The notes under the pieces: generated by a model
What the model saw: the letters and a program-made list of their open reading frames with translations, nothing else
What the model was told of the DNA's origin: nothing
Database searches by the model: none
Assembly: GCA_947311605.1 (NCBI GenBank)
Contig: CAMZLC010000117.1
Span: forward strand, 1 to 16,927
Source: an uncultured Sulfurovum sp.
Lineage (GTDB): Bacteria; Campylobacterota; Campylobacteria; Campylobacterales; Sulfurovaceae
Length of the DNA: 16,927 nucleotides
Direction of reading: 5' to 3'
Shown here: positions 14,445-16,927 of the stretch, piece by piece
Position numbering within the stretch: the first letter of the stretch is position 1
Layout: the number at the start of each line of letters is the position of its first letter
Translations under genes and position numbers: made by a program

Positions 14445-16430
14445 CTAGCGTTCCTTTATTTTTCTGAGCACCGACTCCAGCACTTTGTCTGTAGCGAAGC
14501 AGAGATGCATGGTGCATGCCAGCCAGAGTGGCCGATCCAGTGTTACGGCCCGTGTCAATAGATAGGGATCCTGAAGCTGTGCAATACTTTTTCTCTGTTT
14601 TTTCAGCGCCTCTTTGGTTGATTTAAGTACCTTGTACTCTTTTTTGTAGCCTAGAAATGTATCAAATGCAGTGGCGATTCCATCGGGGTAACTTCGCATC
14701 AATTTCGGGCTTTGTTTAATGGATTTTTCAGCCAGAGCATACAATTTTGGGTTATCTGTCAGCAGGGAGAGCTTGAAGAGAGCCCTAGTCATAATGGCAG
14801 CAGGAGAGGCATAGGCGCTATCGTAGAACCCCGACTTGGTTCTATAAGCATCATCGCTGAGATACCAGATGCCTCGATCATAAAACTTTTGTATGGCCTC
14901 TTTGGCAAAGCGCTGTGCTAGTTTGAGATATTTGTTGTCATACTCCACTGCATAGACATCCACCAGTGCATCGATCAAAAAAGCATAATCCTCGAAAAGT
15001 GCAGGTACTTTGAGGGGCTGTCCCGAAAGTTTCTGATGATACAGCCTGCCATCGACAAAGAGAGTGTGCAGCAGGGTATCGATCCTGTGTGTGGCCTCTT
15101 GGCCATATTCTGGGGATACCCTGGATGCTACTGTCAGTGCCGAGATGGTCATGGCATTCCATGAAGTGAGCATTTTGTGGTCCACAAAGGGATAGGGCTT
15201 CTGCGCGCGCAGTACCGTCAGATCATGCTTAACCGTCTCCAGGTTCTTTAGTGTTTTGCTCTCCTGGATATGGGGATTGCTGTGACTATGTTCGAAATTT
15301 CCGCCTTGGGTGATGTGAAAGTACGCAAGGATAGATTTTGTTTCCTGTTCGCTGTAGCCCTTTGTTGTGAGAAATGCATAGGTCTGCGCATAATCAAAGA
15401 CAAAATAGTATCCTTCCGCTTTTTTCCCTTTTTCTGTGAGGCTGTCGGCATCGCTGGCACTGTAGAGCAACCCCTTGTTGTCAAAGCGCTTGTGAATAAA
15501 TGTGACGAGTTCCTGCACGATCTTTTTGTAGAGAGGTTTCCGGGTGAGGTCATAGGCTTTGGCATAGACACGCAGTAACTCCGCCTGGGTATAGAGCATC
15601 TTTTCAAAATGGGGAATATGCCATTGCCCATCGACACTGTAGCGATAAAATCCCCCCTCGATCTGATCATAGATCCCACCTTCTGCCATAGCCCGAAGTG
15701 TCTCCTCTACCATGGCAAGCGGCCGCTTGTCATGCTCCAGTCTGTAGAGATCAAGCATCGCCTCCAGCAGCGTAGCCCTAGGGAATTTGGGTGCTGTCCC
15801 AAATCCCCCGCTCATCTCATCAAAGCTCTTTTCGACAGAGGTATGGAGTGCAGCAACGACCTGTTTGAGATCGGAGTCCCCATTGTCTCCCTTTTGTTGT
15901 TCTGAACGCTGCATGAGGCCATGGATCTCCTCGGCAGCCTGTGTGATCTTTGACCGCTCGTTTTGATACATCGTCTCTATTTGTTCCAGTATCGAGAGGA
16001 GGTTTTTGCGGGGGAGATAGGTGGCTGACCAGAAGGGATGGGCATCCGGTGTCATGATGATGGTCAACGGCCATCCGCCCCCTCTGCCGTTCATTGCCTG
16101 ATAGACATTCTGGTAATAGTGGTCGAGCTGAGGCATCTCCTCTCTGTCCACTTTGATAGCGATATAGCTTTGAGAAAGTGCCGCTGCTACCTCCTGCTTC
16201 TCGAAGCTCTCCTCCTCCATCACATGGCACCAGTGACAGGTACTATAGCCGATGGAGAGGAAGATTAGTTTCTGCTCTTTTTGGGCCTGTTCCAGTGTGG
16301 CCTTGGTCCAGGGCATCCATGCCACAGGATTGTCTGCATGCTGCTGGAGGTAGGGCGATTGTTCACTTTTAAGGTTGTTTGCGGTCAGTGCAGCGAGTGT
16401 TATCAGTATGCTTAGGATGAGTGTTTTCAT
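14445..16430 (-). CDS. Exported thioredoxin-fold DUF255 protein (YyaL/SPATA20 family)
   Basis: A 661-residue protein of the DUF255 (thioredoxin_7) plus six-hairpin barrel family. The thioredoxin-like part near the N-terminus carries LKSEQSPYLQQHADNPVAW and the redox motif C65-H-W-C68 in GYSTCHWCHVM. DREEMPQLD follows, then GRGGGWPLTIIMTP with the expected Trp-Pro at 120-121. After about residue 190 come alpha-hairpin repeats like those of cellobiose epimerase-type barrels (GGIYDQIEGGFYRYSVDGQW, then HIPHFEKMLYTQA). The first 17 residues form a signal peptide (MKTLILSILITLAALTA), so it is probably periplasmic, whereas many relatives lack one. The start is fixed by AGGAG 6 bp upstream (16437-16441 on the plus strand). 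The biochemical activity of this family is not established, and I assign none. Confidence 0.85.
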   Translation of the reverse strand: MKTLILSILITLAALTANNLKSEQSPYLQQHADNPVAWMPWTKATLEQAQKEQKLIFLSIGYSTCHWCHVMEEESFEKQEVAAALSQSYIAIKVDREEMPQLDHYYQNVYQAMNGRGGGWPLTIIMTPDAHPFWSATYLPRKNLLSILEQIETMYQNERSKITQAAEEIHGLMQRSEQQKGDNGDSDLKQVVAALHTSVEKSFDEMSGGFGTAPKFPRATLLEAMLDLYRLEHDKRPLAMVEETLRAMAEGGIYDQIEGGFYRYSVDGQWHIPHFEKMLYTQAELLRVYAKAYDLTRKPLYKKIVQELVTFIHKRFDNKGLLYSASDADSLTEKGKKAEGYYFVFDYAQTYAFLTTKGYSEQETKSILAYFHITQGGNFEHSHSNPHIQESKTLKNLETVKHDLTVLRAQKPYPFVDHKMLTSWNAMTISALTVASRVSPEYGQEATHRIDTLLHTLFVDGRLYHQKLSGQPLKVPALFEDYAFLIDALVDVYAVEYDNKYLKLAQRFAKEAIQKFYDRGIWYLSDDAYRTKSGFYDSAYASPAAIMTRALFKLSLLTDNPKLYALAEKSIKQSPKLMRSYPDGIATAFDTFLGYKKEYKVLKSTKEALKKQRKSIAQLQDPYLLTRAVTLDRPLWLACTMHLCFATDKVLESVLRKIKER

Positions 16431-16478
16431 GTGGGTCTCCTGCTTTTAACCCAAATGCATAATCTGGGTCTAAATCGT

Positions 16479-16510
16479 GGTATAGCATACTCCAAGAAAG
16501 TAAATGGCAA
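16479..16510 (-). promoter_or_regulatory. Weak candidate promoter for the DUF255 gene
   Basis: In the 86-bp gap 16431-16516, reading the minus strand, TTGCCA (plus-strand 16505-16510) is followed by TATGCT (16484-16489, 15-bp spacing) and TATACC (16479-16484, 20-bp spacing). Neither spacing is ideal. A short inverted pair, ACCCA (16449-16453) and TGGGT (16465-16469), lies between these boxes and the start codon. The gene more likely has a promoter here than none, but the exact boxes are uncertain. Confidence 0.2.
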
Positions 16511-16511
16511 C

Positions 16512-16532
16512 TGGGTTTAATACAAAAACCCA
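16512..16532 (-). terminator. Small hairpin over the stop of the AAA ATPase gene
   Basis: TGGGTTT (16512-16518) and AAACCCA (16526-16532) form a perfect 7-bp stem with a 7-base loop that includes the stop codon of the minus-strand gene. Only a weak, broken U-rich stretch follows in the transcript, so termination would be inefficient. It may instead be chance or a 3'-end stabilising structure. Confidence 0.25.
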
Positions 16533-16927
16533 AACAACCACAATGGTATTTTATATCTATTTTCCGTAGAATCCGTATCTTGCACGATAAAGGAGTTCTC
16601 TATATCTTGTATCTGCTTGAAGCTTTTGTTTTCTCCACCTACTTCAAATATATAGCTGTCATCGACTATAAAATCACCTTTTTTGCTACTGCCTACTCTA
16701 TGTTGCTCCTGTAATTGGTTGGCAAAGAATGTTTCGCGTATCGTACCTGTCTCAGGCGTGTCACAAAGGGCATACGAGAGGTTGGTATTGTTCAGATAGA
16801 GTTTTTCTGGCTTGCTCAAGGCACTGAGTCCTTTTTTGTTATCGGCTACCACTGTAAGCAAGTCACCTTTGGTTAAGTGTTCCAAATAGGCATATACTGT
16901 ATTACGACTTACTTCTATATTGCTCGC
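16517..16927 (-). CDS. AAA-type ATPase with DUF4143 C-terminus (partial)
   Basis: The frame is open to the right edge, so only the last 136 residues are visible and the start lies outside; the TTG at 16885 is internal. The visible part begins with a winged-helix-like stretch (NIEVSRNTVYAYLEHLTKGD). It continues with LSALSKPEKLYLNNTNLSYA, ETFFANQL and GDFIVDDSYIFEVGG, the pattern of the DUF4143 domain found at the C-terminus of single-gene AAA ATPases (COG1373). The Glu/Lys-containing beta strands resemble a nuclease-like fold, though activity is unproven. These genes are patchily distributed and often horizontally acquired. This one is isolated, points away from the core operons and looks a little more AT-rich than they do. 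The ATPase core cannot be checked here. Confidence 0.72.
   Translation of the reverse strand, partial: ASNIEVSRNTVYAYLEHLTKGDLLTVVADNKKGLSALSKPEKLYLNNTNLSYALCDTPETGTIRETFFANQLQEQHRVGSSKKGDFIVDDSYIFEVGGENKSFKQIQDIENSFIVQDTDSTENRYKIPLWLFGFLY

Noticed and set aside
1..16927. parS site for ParB
   Set aside because: No palindrome resembling TGTTTCACGTGAAACA was found by eye; half-sites such as the GTTTCAC at 8644 lack the other half.
1..16927. tRNA, rRNA, CRISPR array, insertion sequence or prophage
   Set aside because: No cloverleaf, regularly spaced repeats, transposase or phage gene was seen; the window is almost fully occupied by intact core genes.

Overview
The window is about 16.9 kb of compact bacterial chromosome with roughly 95% coding density. 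Its gene order, biotin ligase end - parA - parB - atpF' - atpF - atpH - atpA - atpG - atpD - atpC - tolQ(exbB) - tolR(exbD) - tolA(tonB) - tolB - pal - tol-pal TPR protein, is the arrangement known from Campylobacterota (Helicobacter, Campylobacter, Sulfurimonas, Sulfurovum). Three traits fit that phylum: a paired b'/b stator, an ATP synthase operon lacking the a and c subunit genes, and a Lys-rich TolA linker. Base composition looks moderate, higher in GC than Helicobacter or Sulfurimonas. With the direct-sulfhydrylation genes this suggests a Sulfurovum-like, sulfide-exposed lineage, but the genus is an inference.

Layout. Positions 1-1843 hold the 3' end of birA and the chromosome segregation pair parA/parB, joined by a 4-bp overlap and a 2-bp gap. 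Positions 1909-7689 hold the F1 and peripheral-stalk genes of ATP synthase. Positions 7691-12095 hold the Tol-Pal envelope system. tolQ abuts atpC so closely that the two clusters are probably read on one transcript, and tolB seems to have its own extended -10 promoter. A strong sigma70-type promoter, embedded in a 9-bp inverted repeat, then drives metY (12211-13476) and cysK (13518-14435), two PLP enzymes that fix sulfide into homocysteine and cysteine. On the minus strand, convergent with cysK, lies a signal-peptide-bearing thioredoxin-fold/DUF255 (YyaL/SPATA20) protein (14445-16430). Behind it is the 3' end of an AAA ATPase of the DUF4143 type, which runs off the right edge.

How the genes work together. 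ParA/ParB position replicated origins. The F-type ATPase converts the proton gradient to ATP. TolQR uses the same gradient to energise TolA, which acts through TolB, Pal and the TPR protein on the outer membrane during division. The sulfur genes form a separate unit.

No tRNA, rRNA, CRISPR array, insertion sequence or prophage gene was seen, and no gene-free stretch reaches 300 bases (largest gap 9381-9531). Most of the window is ordinary core genome. The points most worth a second look are the apparently non-canonical start of tolQ, the operator-like inverted repeat over the metY promoter, a duplicated segment in the Pal linker, and the exported DUF255 protein. I found no convincing new system.
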